26,238 nucleotides of DNA, taken from IMG/VR virus record IMGVR_UViG_3300017782_000184, positions 1 through 26,238 of that record; one strand, written 5' to 3'. A program made the translations under genes and the position numbers. Within the stretch, counting starts at the first letter, position 1. The number at the start of each line of letters is the position of its first letter. Below, one piece after another: positions 1-8,848 of this stretch. The DNA is from a virus. The notes under the pieces were generated by a model that was not told the origin of the DNA, did no database searches, and saw only the letters and a list, made by a program, of their open reading frames with translations.

Positions 1-2640
1 AGATAACAATCTACCAGTAGGCGCTACTCCTACATTCGGAACAATTCTTCCATGCTCATAAGAGTTATCTCTTTGGCCGTTGTCTAAAGTGTAGTTTGAA
101 GTTACATCTGTAGAACTTGTATTTGCAGGTGTTGAAAAATCAGGCGATTGATAAACAGCATGTAATTGATAGATGTCTGCATATCCTAATCCATATGGTT
201 CACTTGTGCTAGAATATGGAGATGTGTTAGGATTTATATGTGTGTTTCTTTGATATGTCAATACTTTATTAGTTTCTCTAGCATTCGCTCTATCCATTGT
301 TGCTATTACTTTAGCTGTAAATGTAACAGGCTCTTTTGCATCAATTTGTATTGTTCCAGGTGAAGAAACATTGACTGTTCTAGTTGCTCCATCTCCACCA
401 TTACCTGAAAGATTTAATGAAGTTCCTGTAGGAAGAATTTTAGTGAATGATGCTCCTGAGGCTCCACCTGCGTGATTTCCTGTGAGGGTTAGTGATGTAT
501 CATTTGTTATTGAAGAAATTGTGACTTGTTCACTATTAACAGCAAGAACATCTCCAACATTTAATTGAGTTGTAAATGAAGAACCTGAACCTGTGACTGA
601 ACCTGAACCTGCTCCAACGCTTAAAGTTCCAGTTAAACTTATACTAGTAACATTTGCTCCACTATTATCAACAACAACTTTATAGTTTTGATTTTTTTGA
701 GTTGTTGAGAGAACTCCAGTTCCAACAAAAGTTTCGTTTGAATCTGTTGATGAAATTGTAGCTATTCCATCTGTAAATGTTACAGGAAATTCTTTTCTGA
801 ATCTAAATCCAGTTTCAACATTACCACTTGAATCTCTAAGTTCTTTTAAGTTTGTATAAGGTAATTTGAATATTGCTTTATTAAATGTTTGCTCTTTTAA
901 TACAGCGTTTCCAGTTGTGCTTAAAACAATATCAGCAAATCTGTTAGGAGTAGCAGAGTCATATATTGAACGAACATCTTCAAAAGATTTTCCACTATCC
1001 ATTAAGATATCATAAAGATATAGATGATATCTTGAATCGGCTGTACCTGGAGTACCGCTAACAAATTCTACAGCTTTTACTCTTGCAGTTCCAATTTCAC
1101 TTCCTGGTGCTGATGTAGTTGACCACGTTTCATTTGAAATTGCTTGTGCTACTGTATCTCTTAAAGAAACTGTAGTGCTTTCGGAAAAATCAAAAGACCC
1201 TACTATTTCTTTTACTTCTATATAACTTCCAGTATTGATTTGTGTTTTTGATTGCTCTACATGTTTAGTGTCTAAACCTTTTGTTAAGTTTACATTTCTT
1301 TTTGATATAAACTCATTTCTAAATCCATTAACATATGCAACAAAAGGATCAACTTCTAATAATAACAAATCATTATTTCCGCCATCTGCTGTTGAGAATC
1401 TACCTTTATTATTTCCTTGAAGTAAATGTTCTCTTACATTAACTTTAGGGTCTGATAAAGTATAATTACCTGATTCCTCAAAAGTTCTTTTTGCAACAAC
1501 TTCTTCTAATTTGCTATCCAATCCTGTAGATGCTCTCTTTTGAGATATTCCATTTTCTACAACATTAAGAGTTATAAATTCTGATTCATCAGTATTTGCA
1601 CCTAAAACTATTTTTGTTAATGATAAATCAATTTTAAATCTATCGGCTCCTGGTGCTTGAAGGTTTGACGTTCCTTGTGCATTATCTAAAAGAGATGAAT
1701 CTGCAATAGAATCTACAAATGTTTTAGTTGGAACTAATCCTATTTTATATGATGGTGTATTTTTATATTTGTCAAGTATGATAGAAGAATTTGAATTTTT
1801 AACAAAATGGTCAGCTATCCACATTGTGCCACTACCTATCGTGAACTTTGAACCTTTTGTCGTTATCGTTTCTGTAGAAAGACCTACATTTGATACATGT
1901 CTAACTGCATCTGATGTAGCGTTTGCGAATGCTCTACCTGTAGTATTCGCTGTAAATATTGTTTCAGAATTTGCAAAAGTTGTGTTTGCTCTTTTATCAT
2001 CAATTCCTGTGATGTTTATTATACTTGCAGAGCCAGTAGAAAGAATTGTATTGGCTGTTCCTGTAGTTACCACGCCTCCTTGAATATTACCAACATAAAT
2101 TCTATTTCTTGAGGCATCAAATGCTCTAATTGTTCCTGTATTAGCAACCGCTGTATTTGAAGTTCCTGAGTCAAAGAAAACAGTATTTCCTACAGTTAAA
2201 GATGTAGAAACTGTATTACATGTGAGAACTACTGCACCAGTTGTTAAATAATTTAAATGAAGTGTTTTAGGATCATTATCTTCTATATCAGATACTAATC
2301 CCACAAACGCTTTTATTCCTGTGTTAGCACCGATGATTTCTTTATTTAAAAAGTTACTAACATTAACTTCAGAACCAGCATAATTAGAATCTAGTTTTAC
2401 AAAACGTAAATCTAAATCTAAATTTTGCTCACAACCATCAACTACAGAGCCTTGATTGAAAAAATAATTTGCAAATCTTTCAACTTGTTTTTGTTGAATA
2501 GATTGCATTTGTGTAAGTTCTCTTGCCTGAACTGCACGTCCTGGAACATAAAGAATTCTTACAAATTTTTTATCCTCATCAAAGTCATCAAAGTAAGGAC
2601 TTGTGTTAAAATTTAAACCACCTGGATTTGTATTTGCCAT
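1..2640 (-). CDS. DUF4815-like virion structural protein, C-terminus beyond the window
   Basis: The reading frame is open from the ATG at 2640 to the left edge (880 codons) and has no stop, so only the C-terminus is missing. The N-terminus reads as the start of the large baseplate/tail protein of T4-like marine phages that carries DUF4815: a FVRILYVPGRAVQARELTQM stretch, then a Gln-rich helix and an FFNQGSVVDG segment. A Gly/Ser/Thr-rich module at about residues 665-720 (TGSGSSFTTQLNVGDV) also occurs at the C-terminus of the gp7-position protein. The start follows gp8 by 11 nt, and its Shine-Dalgarno AGGA overlaps the gp8 stop codon. It is the most promoter-distal gene seen in the baseplate operon. 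Virion structural role is likely. The family name is recalled from sequence pattern, not searched. Confidence 0.72.
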   Translation of the reverse strand, partial: MANTNPGGLNFNTSPYFDDFDEDKKFVRILYVPGRAVQARELTQMQSIQQKQVERFANYFFNQGSVVDGCEQNLDLDLRFVKLDSNYAGSEVNVSNFLNKEIIGANTGIKAFVGLVSDIEDNDPKTLHLNYLTTGAVVLTCNTVSTSLTVGNTVFFDSGTSNTAVANTGTIRAFDASRNRIYVGNIQGGVVTTGTANTILSTGSASIINITGIDDKRANTTFANSETIFTANTTGRAFANATSDAVRHVSNVGLSTETITTKGSKFTIGSGTMWIADHFVKNSNSSIILDKYKNTPSYKIGLVPTKTFVDSIADSSLLDNAQGTSNLQAPGADRFKIDLSLTKIVLGANTDESEFITLNVVENGISQKRASTGLDSKLEEVVAKRTFEESGNYTLSDPKVNVREHLLQGNNKGRFSTADGGNNDLLLLEVDPFVAYVNGFRNEFISKRNVNLTKGLDTKHVEQSKTQINTGSYIEVKEIVGSFDFSESTTVSLRDTVAQAISNETWSTTSAPGSEIGTARVKAVEFVSGTPGTADSRYHLYLYDILMDSGKSFEDVRSIYDSATPNRFADIVLSTTGNAVLKEQTFNKAIFKLPYTNLKELRDSSGNVETGFRFRKEFPVTFTDGIATISSTDSNETFVGTGVLSTTQKNQNYKVVVDNSGANVTSISLTGTLSVGAGSGSVTGSGSSFTTQLNVGDVLAVNSEQVTISSITNDTSLTLTGNHAGGASGASFTKILPTGTSLNLSGNGGDGATRTVNVSSPGTIQIDAKEPVTFTAKVIATMDRANARETNKVLTYQRNTHINPNTSPYSSTSEPYGLGYADIYQLHAVYQSPDFSTPANTSSTDVTSNYTLDNGQRDNSYEHGRIVPNVGVAPTGRLLS

Positions 2641-2651
2641 TCGTTTTTATC

Positions 2652-3923
2652 CTAAAATTCTACTACGACTTTTACGTCTTCTATTTGGTCTGTTGCTCTT
2701 GTAATTGCTACTCTATTTTCAACATATAATATGTCACCAGAATATGGTTCTAATCCAGGATTTGTTATTACTGAAATTGTAGCCGTAGTGTTTGAACTAG
2801 CACCTGTGATTGTAGCCCCGTTGGCAAAATTATAAATCATAGGTTTAGTTGTAAATAAAGTTGTGTTTGAAGAATCGTATTCAACAACAATAGCAGTATT
2901 ACCTCCTACTCTTACTGTTTCGTCTTCTGTAAATCCTGTACCGCTAACACTTGTTAAATTATATTTAAATGTTTGTCTGTATACAGAATCTCCTGCTCTA
3001 TTAGATGTTCCGAACAAATTAGGGTCTCTAATTAATCCTATCTGTCTTATCTCGGCATCTGTTGAAAAAGTTGATGATTCCGTTCCGTCTAGTCTTGCAT
3101 TTACCATTATAAACTTACCACCTAACTCTTCGATAGCGTTTGAACCATGTCCTCCTTTAGGTCCTATCACTACTATTCCTGTAGCGTTTGCTCCGCCTCC
3201 ACCACTTATTGAAACATTAGCTGAAGTATATCCTGAACCTACATTTGCTACAGTAACGGCTGAGACGGCGCCTGCGGCAACTGTTGCTGTAGCAGTTGCA
3301 CCGACTCCATCTCCTAAAATTGTTACTGTTGGAGTTGATGTATATCCTGTTCCTCCAGCAGAGACTTTAACAATATCAATTCCACCATCTACTGCGGCGG
3401 CTAAAACTGTAGAATTAGTTTTAACAGGCATATAAGTTGATGTTAAGAATTTAAGAACATCTCCTGTAGAAATAGAGTAAATATATTTCCATTTATATCC
3501 ATCAGCAGTCGTAAGAATTGATGTGCTTGTTCCTGTAGGTTTTACCGTAGATGTCACTCCGCCGTTATTAAATAAACATTTGTAAACATTATAGTCTTCA
3601 GTTAAAACATAAAAATCATCATCTAGTAAATTTGTGTCTAAATCATCATAAGCATCATAAACTCTTCCTGATGACCAATCATATCTTTCAATAGCATGTG
3701 ATACATCGGTTGTTTGAATTCTTTTAGCGGCGAACATATCTCGCCAAGGAACAAATTCTATATTTGCTGTAGAATTTGTAGGTGTTGGAGGAACAGCTTC
3801 ATCAGGCCAAGCATATGGTTTTCCAACAAAGAAATACATCATCGTATTTGATGTTTCTGAAAACGCTTCAAAAAACTGTTCTGCGTTGTGAACTCTAAAT
3901 TTACTTGTAGCTATCGCTCCCAT
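2652..3923 (-). CDS. 8: Baseplate wedge subunit gp8
   Basis: This is a homologue of T4 gp8, a dimeric baseplate wedge protein. The N-terminus AIATSKFRVHNAEQFFEAFS parallels the T4 AIVTSKFR start. It is followed by a GKPYAWP/PPTPTNS segment, YKCLFN, ADGYKWKYIYSIS near residue 145, RQIGLIRDP near 293-301 and a C-terminal SGDILYVENR...TDQIED block, all in T4 order. At 423 residues it is longer than T4 gp8 (334). The extra length is two Gly/Ala/Thr-rich insertions at about residues 180-255 (GTGYTSTPTV, GSGYTSANVSISGGGG) and 317-390. The start ATG is preceded by AGGAAAAAAA. A T4-type late promoter box lies 38 nt upstream, so gp8 and the gene after it can be transcribed separately from the upstream operon. 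Confidence 0.9.
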   Translation of the reverse strand: MGAIATSKFRVHNAEQFFEAFSETSNTMMYFFVGKPYAWPDEAVPPTPTNSTANIEFVPWRDMFAAKRIQTTDVSHAIERYDWSSGRVYDAYDDLDTNLLDDDFYVLTEDYNVYKCLFNNGGVTSTVKPTGTSTSILTTADGYKWKYIYSISTGDVLKFLTSTYMPVKTNSTVLAAAVDGGIDIVKVSAGGTGYTSTPTVTILGDGVGATATATVAAGAVSAVTVANVGSGYTSANVSISGGGGANATGIVVIGPKGGHGSNAIEELGGKFIMVNARLDGTESSTFSTDAEIRQIGLIRDPNLFGTSNRAGDSVYRQTFKYNLTSVSGTGFTEDETVRVGGNTAIVVEYDSSNTTLFTTKPMIYNFANGATITGASSNTTATISVITNPGLEPYSGDILYVENRVAITRATDQIEDVKVVVEF

Positions 3924-3961
3924 TTTTTTTCCTATGTTGTTTTTTTCAGATTATGTCTATT

Positions 3962-3969
3962 TATTTATA
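3962..3969 (-). promoter_or_regulatory. T4-type late promoter box upstream of gp8
   Basis: The minus strand reads TATAAATA, identical to the T4 late promoter -10 consensus recognised by gp55-type sigma. It overlaps the stop codon of the upstream gp7-position gene and lies 38 nt before the gp8 ATG. That spacing matches the other late boxes in this window. Confidence 0.65.
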
Positions 3970-6382
3970 CCACTTCTTTGAAAGCTGTGGCATTTGTATA
4001 TAATAAACTTGTAGGAATATTTATTCCTATATGTTGATTGTTTGCAACGCTTAGAACTTTAAGTTTCTCATTAGATATAACTATAAAGTCTCCTACAGTA
4101 AAGTCTGTCGTAAACGATGTTCCTGACCCAGTTAAGTTAGCCGTAATAGCATCAGATGTTATTGTTCCTGATATTGGCTGATTTTTCACAATATTTGCTA
4201 CAGCAAGAGTTGTTCCAAAAGTAACTGTAGAATATGTTGCAATTGTGACATTTGCATATGTCGATAGAAGTCTATCGCCCCATGTTTCTGAAGTAGATTG
4301 AATCCAATCTATAAACATAAATGCATTAGCTTCTGGTAAATCTTTTTCTATTTCTACTAATTGAGAACTTTGTAAAGATGCTGAAAATTGATGCTGAACA
4401 GTAAGAACATATTGACCTGCATTAGCAACAATAGGAGTTATCTCTGCCGCAAAATCAGGAGTAACATTGATTAAAGATTCGAGAAGAATTTCTCCAAACA
4501 CTTCAAGACCAGCAGGGTGTAATGACTTTTTGAGAATTTCTTTATAGACATTTAATGTAAGACCCGAGCGAATGACATAAGAAAAGTCTTGAAAGAAAAG
4601 TGAATCTTGTATAATCTTATTGCTGATTTTTCCATCATCAGTTAAGAATATTCCGTCTTTAATTCCAGAACCTGCCACACTTAAAGTTACGTTTGCGTTG
4701 CCGTCACCTATTGATGATAAATCAGCGTTTGCAGAAGTATAGTTTACTCCAAAGTCTGAAAAACTTATTCCTCTAATAGAACCTATACCAATGCTATTGT
4801 TAGTAGAGTCTACAGTTACATTTGCTCCTACACCTTGAATATTGTTTGCTGTAATTACACCGCTTGAACCTGTAGATGTAGAAATAGTTATTGATGGTAA
4901 ATTTGCAGTTTCATAACCGCTACCAAAATTAGTAAGTTCAATTCTAGATATTGCACCTAAAACATTCCAATCTTCATTTTTAATGATATCAAAATATGTT
5001 CCATCTTGTATCATTCTATCGCCATCTTCAAATAAGAAATCGTAAGATGTGCTTTCTGTTACTGATGCAACTTGTCCAGCGGCTCCTGTTCCAGCACCTC
5101 CTGTAAATGTAAGAGTATTTCCTACACCATAATTAGTTCCGCCTGATAGAATAGTACATAAGTTTTCGTGTAAGAGTCCTATTGATTGAATTTTAGTATC
5201 AATTAAAGTTATGGCTGGATTTTTAAAATATCCAGAGCCACGATTTCTCACGTTAATTCCTGTAGTTGTACCTACTGTATAATTGTTTGCTCCATCTGTG
5301 ACAGTCCAAGTATTAGCTAACTCAGTTACACGAACAGCAAAATTTGACCCTCCTGTTCCTGTATTATTAACTGTAGCATCTGTATAAAGCCTATATCCCT
5401 GTCCTTCTGTATTGACAGTTATTGAGTTTATCGGAGCATTTTGTATTGAAGAAACTGTGGCGGCGGCATCAGAGCCGTCTCCTGTAATTGTAATATTATC
5501 TCCAACTTCATACCCTGAACCTGCATCATTTATCGTAGTAGAAACAACCATTCCAAATAAAGTAGCAGTCAAAGTATTATCGCTTACATCTATTATTGTT
5601 TCGCCTGCTGAAAATGTTCCTGAAACTAATTTCAAACTCATTTCAGCAACTTCTGTAGTTCCTACTGCAATAACTTTAACTTCTGTAACAGTTGCAATTG
5701 CACCTGAAGAATTACCTCTAATAGTTTTGTTTAGAAAATCAAAAATATCTGAACTATTAACTGCTCTTAAAATTTGAGGTTTATCAAAATCTCCATCAGA
5801 TATTCTAAGTATATCTTCACCAGGAAATCTTATACTAATCGTTTCTCCAAATAAAAGTCTAAACAAAAATTTATAAGATTCTTCATTACTTTTAGATTTA
5901 AAAAATTCACGAAACAAAGGAGTAGCAAGTTCTTTTTCTGCTAATACAGTAGAGGGCAAACTAGGATATAACTCGTCTTTTAAATATCTTTCATAATTAT
6001 CAACAGTAGATTCAGGACTACGATAATTTAAAAGTTGACCGCTTTGTCTAATAACATTATCATCAACATTTGAAATTGTTGCAGTAGCACCACTATCACT
6101 TCCTGTAATTGTTTCATTGACATCGAAAGGAGTTGTAGTTTCTACACGAACAACAACAAAATTAGTTCCAACTTGTTTAATTATTGCAGTAGCACCACTT
6201 GTTGCTCCTGTAACTCTTTCTTCTCTAGAAAAAGAACCTGCGTTTGTTAATATGAGTTTTTGGGTTTGAACCCATTCATAATAACCTTTTACAAATTGTT
6301 CAAATAATTCATTGTCAGCACGAATTTGCTCATCAAAAACATTTGATAAGTAAAGAGAAGGTTTATAAAAAGTATCAGCCAT
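3965..6382 (-). CDS. Large baseplate wedge-position structural protein (gp7 position)
   Basis: This 805-residue protein lies between gp6 and gp8, where T4 has gp7 (1032 residues). I cannot align it to T4 gp7, so gp7 is a positional assignment only. The N-terminal ~45 residues (YKPSLYLSNVFDEQIRADNE, then an aromatic helix) and residues 115-200 look like a conserved folded core. The middle (about 211-575) is a string of Gly/Thr-rich beta modules with GSGYEVGDN, GSGYFKNP, GTNYGVGN, GSGYETAN and GVNYTSAN at intervals. A second conserved patch follows at 601-633 (SYVIRSGLTL... HPAGLEVFGE). The C-terminus (738-800) carries a GSGTSFTTDFTVGDF module shared with the DUF4815-like protein. Its ATG overlaps the gp6 stop by one base (TAATG), implying translational coupling. 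A virion baseplate role is likely. Confidence 0.65.
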   Translation of the reverse strand: MADTFYKPSLYLSNVFDEQIRADNELFEQFVKGYYEWVQTQKLILTNAGSFSREERVTGATSGATAIIKQVGTNFVVVRVETTTPFDVNETITGSDSGATATISNVDDNVIRQSGQLLNYRSPESTVDNYERYLKDELYPSLPSTVLAEKELATPLFREFFKSKSNEESYKFLFRLLFGETISIRFPGEDILRISDGDFDKPQILRAVNSSDIFDFLNKTIRGNSSGAIATVTEVKVIAVGTTEVAEMSLKLVSGTFSAGETIIDVSDNTLTATLFGMVVSTTINDAGSGYEVGDNITITGDGSDAAATVSSIQNAPINSITVNTEGQGYRLYTDATVNNTGTGGSNFAVRVTELANTWTVTDGANNYTVGTTTGINVRNRGSGYFKNPAITLIDTKIQSIGLLHENLCTILSGGTNYGVGNTLTFTGGAGTGAAGQVASVTESTSYDFLFEDGDRMIQDGTYFDIIKNEDWNVLGAISRIELTNFGSGYETANLPSITISTSTGSSGVITANNIQGVGANVTVDSTNNSIGIGSIRGISFSDFGVNYTSANADLSSIGDGNANVTLSVAGSGIKDGIFLTDDGKISNKIIQDSLFFQDFSYVIRSGLTLNVYKEILKKSLHPAGLEVFGEILLESLINVTPDFAAEITPIVANAGQYVLTVQHQFSASLQSSQLVEIEKDLPEANAFMFIDWIQSTSETWGDRLLSTYANVTIATYSTVTFGTTLAVANIVKNQPISGTITSDAITANLTGSGTSFTTDFTVGDFIVISNEKLKVLSVANNQHIGINIPTSLLYTNATAFKEVV

Positions 6383-8199
6383 TATCTATTCACTAAACTT
6401 ATTGTGTTATCATTAACAGCGTTGACAGTAATATCAGAATCATTTATAGAAATCACTTGATTTCTTAAAGGCAAAATATCTTGATTTTCTGGGACGGCTG
6501 TAATTTTTAAAGTAGAAGTGCCATCGGCAAATGCTGTAGGATTAAAATCTGTAAGAGATACAAGACCTGTTGCATAGTTAATAGTTCCTGCATTTAAATT
6601 GACAGATACCTTATCAACACCATCTAAACGATATATTCTTATCACTCCATTATTGTCATCTAGAAAACAATTAGAAAATCCTCCAGTTGAAAAGGAGTTT
6701 GAATCAATTTGATTACCTGTAGAAAAAGCATGTGATGATATTCTACCATCAGTTGTATCATCTATAGCGTTTGAAAACTTTATATCATATTTTGCTGGTG
6801 TTCCTAACTGAACTGCTACTTCTTTTCTCATCGTAACTGAAATAGTATTATTTAAAATTGCTTCGTCAGATAAATCAATCAATCTAGATAGCTTAGAATA
6901 TCTAAAATATTCTAGAAACTGATTTATGTCAGAAGTGTTATAATTTTTTATTGCTGTTGTTACAAGAGTCTGTATGTCTCCAGCAGTCTTTGTTGTTAAT
7001 GTTGCATCGTATTTTACTGAAACTACAAGTTGCAAGAAAATATAATCAGGATCAACAATTTCTGCCGAAACTGTCAGAACTCTTTTAGGTTTTATTACTG
7101 AGTTTACAATATTATTTTTTTCTGTAGCAGTCAAAACTGACCCAGTCGTAGGAATGACTGAAATGTAAACACGACCAAATGCAGGCGGGTCATTATCTTC
7201 TCCACCCCAAACTGAAACTCCTGATACATTAGGTTGTGCGAGTAACAATGCTTTATAATCTTCAATTGTTACAACTCTATTTTGTGATTCATATGATTTA
7301 GGTGCTGAAAATTTTATACTACTAATAGATTGTCTAGATGCTCCTCCTGACGATGGGGCTGAAGCAGTAAATGTTGCTCCTGTAACTCCTGATATTGCAC
7401 CTGAATATGTAAGAGAATCTACATCATTTCCAGTTGGTCCTGATGATATTAAATATGAAAATACAACAATATTTCCATTATCTAATTTTTTACCTATAAC
7501 TCCATCTCCAAATTTAATTTCAAATTGACCATCTTCAACTTCATTTAAAAAGTAAACTTCTGAAGTGTCTGTAAGACTTACGACATTACCTGCGGTAGTG
7601 AATGTTTTTGTTGTAGTATCTGTTGATGAATTTATAACTTGAACTGTAAGAGTAGAAGTATCTGCTAATGTATTAGGAATTAAAAATCTTTGGTCTGTAT
7701 TTAATACATTTACTGTGTATCTGTTAGTTACAAATGTTCCCTCTTTTAATGTTATAGCTGAATTATAAACTCCTGATGATGGGTTTACTACAACAGCCGA
7801 TGTATTTAAAAATGAATAAGAGATACCTTCTATTGTTCCAGTAAAATCCGTATATGCTGGTATTGTGACTGTGGCAGGAGAACCTACAACATCAAGTGTA
7901 ACTGTTCCTGATATTGTGGCAGAAGTTGTTGACCTAGGAGTATAGTTTAGAGATTGAGCCGCTTTTACTACTGAATTTCTTTTTTGTGCAGTAGTAATAA
8001 ACGCTTCTTGCAAAGACATGTTCAAATAAAACGCATTATAATAAGTGTTGTAAGATAAAATATCAAGTAATGTGGAAATACCCGATGCTTCAAAATTATA
8101 ATCTCTAAATTCGTCTTGTGATTGCAAATAAGTTTTAAGATTATTTTTAATACCTGTAAAATCTAAGGCATTTACTTTTAAATTAGAGTCGATTGCCAT
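6382..8199 (-). CDS. 6: Baseplate wedge subunit gp6
   Basis: This is a homologue of T4 gp6, whose dimers form the inner ring of the baseplate and carry the baseplate J-like fold. At 605 residues it is close to T4 gp6 (660). The N-terminal region matches T4 in order: an NLKTYLQSQDEFRDYNFEAS stretch, ISTLLDILSYNT at about 41-52, then EAFITTAQKRNSVVKAAQSL and YTPRS. The FGDGVIGKKL motif at 230-239 and the following GPTGND are typical of the J-like core. The start lies 1 nt past the gp25 stop, with an AGGACA Shine-Dalgarno inside the end of gp25. This places it in the same tight wedge operon as gp25, the gp7-position gene and gp8. Confidence 0.92.
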   Translation of the reverse strand: MAIDSNLKVNALDFTGIKNNLKTYLQSQDEFRDYNFEASGISTLLDILSYNTYYNAFYLNMSLQEAFITTAQKRNSVVKAAQSLNYTPRSTTSATISGTVTLDVVGSPATVTIPAYTDFTGTIEGISYSFLNTSAVVVNPSSGVYNSAITLKEGTFVTNRYTVNVLNTDQRFLIPNTLADTSTLTVQVINSSTDTTTKTFTTAGNVVSLTDTSEVYFLNEVEDGQFEIKFGDGVIGKKLDNGNIVVFSYLISSGPTGNDVDSLTYSGAISGVTGATFTASAPSSGGASRQSISSIKFSAPKSYESQNRVVTIEDYKALLLAQPNVSGVSVWGGEDNDPPAFGRVYISVIPTTGSVLTATEKNNIVNSVIKPKRVLTVSAEIVDPDYIFLQLVVSVKYDATLTTKTAGDIQTLVTTAIKNYNTSDINQFLEYFRYSKLSRLIDLSDEAILNNTISVTMRKEVAVQLGTPAKYDIKFSNAIDDTTDGRISSHAFSTGNQIDSNSFSTGGFSNCFLDDNNGVIRIYRLDGVDKVSVNLNAGTINYATGLVSLTDFNPTAFADGTSTLKITAVPENQDILPLRNQVISINDSDITVNAVNDNTISLVNR

Positions 8200-8200
8200 T

Positions 8201-8596
8201 TTATGTTGTCCTAGTAAATGTTAGTGTAAGAGATTCTTGCGAATTCAAGTTTTTTATAGTAAAAAATATCTTAACTTGAACGCCTGAGCCGTTTTTATCA
8301 TCATCAATAAGTACATTTTGAATGGAAACTCTAGGCTCAAAGAATCTAGTAGCATCTTGAATCTCTTTTTGTATTGATCTTTTGGTAAAAGCATTGATAT
8401 TATTAAAAAGATGATTCTGTAAGTTCGTTCCGTAGTTAGGAAAGAACGGTTTACTTCCTTTTTTAGTCGATAATAAGTTTCTTAGAGAATTTTTGATAGC
8501 AACTTCGTTTTTTATAGAGCGAACATCACCCGTAACAGGGTGAGCCGTAAAATCTAAAGGTAAATCTTTATAAAAAATAAGTGAAGTATTTGCCAT
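8201..8596 (-). CDS. 25: Baseplate wedge subunit gp25 (GPW/gp25 family)
   Basis: At 131 residues it has essentially the length of T4 gp25 (132). The family signature is visible: SIKNSLxxLLxTKKGSKPF around residues 34-51 and the invariant EPR at 87-89, followed by a short beta segment. Gp25 forms the wedge core with gp6 and gp53 and helps start sheath assembly. The start codon has only an A-rich leader with no clear Shine-Dalgarno. The 65-nt gap upstream contains a plus-strand early-type promoter, listed separately. No late box was found directly before it, so it is probably transcribed from upstream. Confidence 0.92.
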   Translation of the reverse strand: MANTSLIFYKDLPLDFTAHPVTGDVRSIKNEVAIKNSLRNLLSTKKGSKPFFPNYGTNLQNHLFNNINAFTKRSIQKEIQDATRFFEPRVSIQNVLIDDDKNGSGVQVKIFFTIKNLNSQESLTLTFTRTT

Positions 8597-8612
8597 TTTT
8601 TTATTTCTAGTC

Positions 8613-8642
8613 TTGACAGTTCATAAAATAGCATTATATAAT
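8613..8642 (+). promoter_or_regulatory. Orphan early-type promoter, antisense inside the late operon
   Basis: The plus strand shows TTGACA at 8613-8618 and TATAAT at 8637-8642 (18-nt spacing, or TATATA at 16-nt spacing). The -10 box and start region, ATATAATGGTTGTGTA, are identical over 16 nt to the early promoter of the gene at 21760-22332. No plus-strand gene follows. A transcript would run antisense to the Hc1-like gene and gp5. Confidence 0.5.
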
Positions 8643-8661
8643 GGTTGTGTACAAGTTCAAA

Positions 8662-8838
8662 TTAATTATTTGTCTTTAACTCTTGAATTTCCTTTCTTCT
8701 TTCCTTACTTGCTTTAACTAACTCTGCTAGAGCCTTTCTTGCTCTAGTTGCCGATATTTTAATTCCGTTTTCTACGAATTTTTCGTTTTCTTTTATATAA
8801 ACGTCAAATAATTGCAATATATTTTCATGATGAGTCAT
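8662..8838 (-). CDS. Small basic histone Hc1-like protein
   Basis: This 58-residue ORF is too short for many gene finders but has a strong Shine-Dalgarno (AGGAGG, 6 nt before the ATG) and fills the gp5-gp25 gap. The C-terminal half is a basic amphipathic helix (ATRARKALAELVKASKERRK). It resembles the Hc1-type helix (KAAAxRxRxxxxxLxKxxKxxRKE) seen in chlamydial histone-like proteins and in small proteins of marine T4-like phages. DNA binding or condensation is possible, as is a packaging or structural role; neither is shown by the sequence. The start is fixed by the Shine-Dalgarno and the gp5 stop 10 nt upstream. A TATAAATA box in gp5 could serve it separately. Confidence 0.75.
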   Translation of the reverse strand: MTHHENILQLFDVYIKENEKFVENGIKISATRARKALAELVKASKERRKEIQELKTNN

Positions 8839-8848
8839 TTAAAACCTC

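Noticed and set aside
1769-2083. 104-residue plus-strand ORF
   Set aside because: Antisense to the DUF4815-like gene, low-complexity Val/Phe-rich, with no start signal.
2863-3435. 190-residue plus-strand ORF opposite gp8
   Set aside because: Pro/Val/Ala-rich shadow of the Gly/Ala/Thr-rich gp8 insertions; no Shine-Dalgarno, and the minus frame is clearly homologous to T4 gp8.
5412-5777. 121-residue plus-strand ORF
   Set aside because: Antisense to the Gly/Thr-rich part of the gp7-position gene; same composition artefact.
8633-8660. Minus-strand TTGAAC, 16 nt, TATAAT as a promoter for gp25
   Set aside because: The -10 is a partial palindrome with the plus-strand promoter and the -35 is weak. 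The plus-strand match to another promoter of the window explains the sequence better, though a minus-strand role is not excluded.
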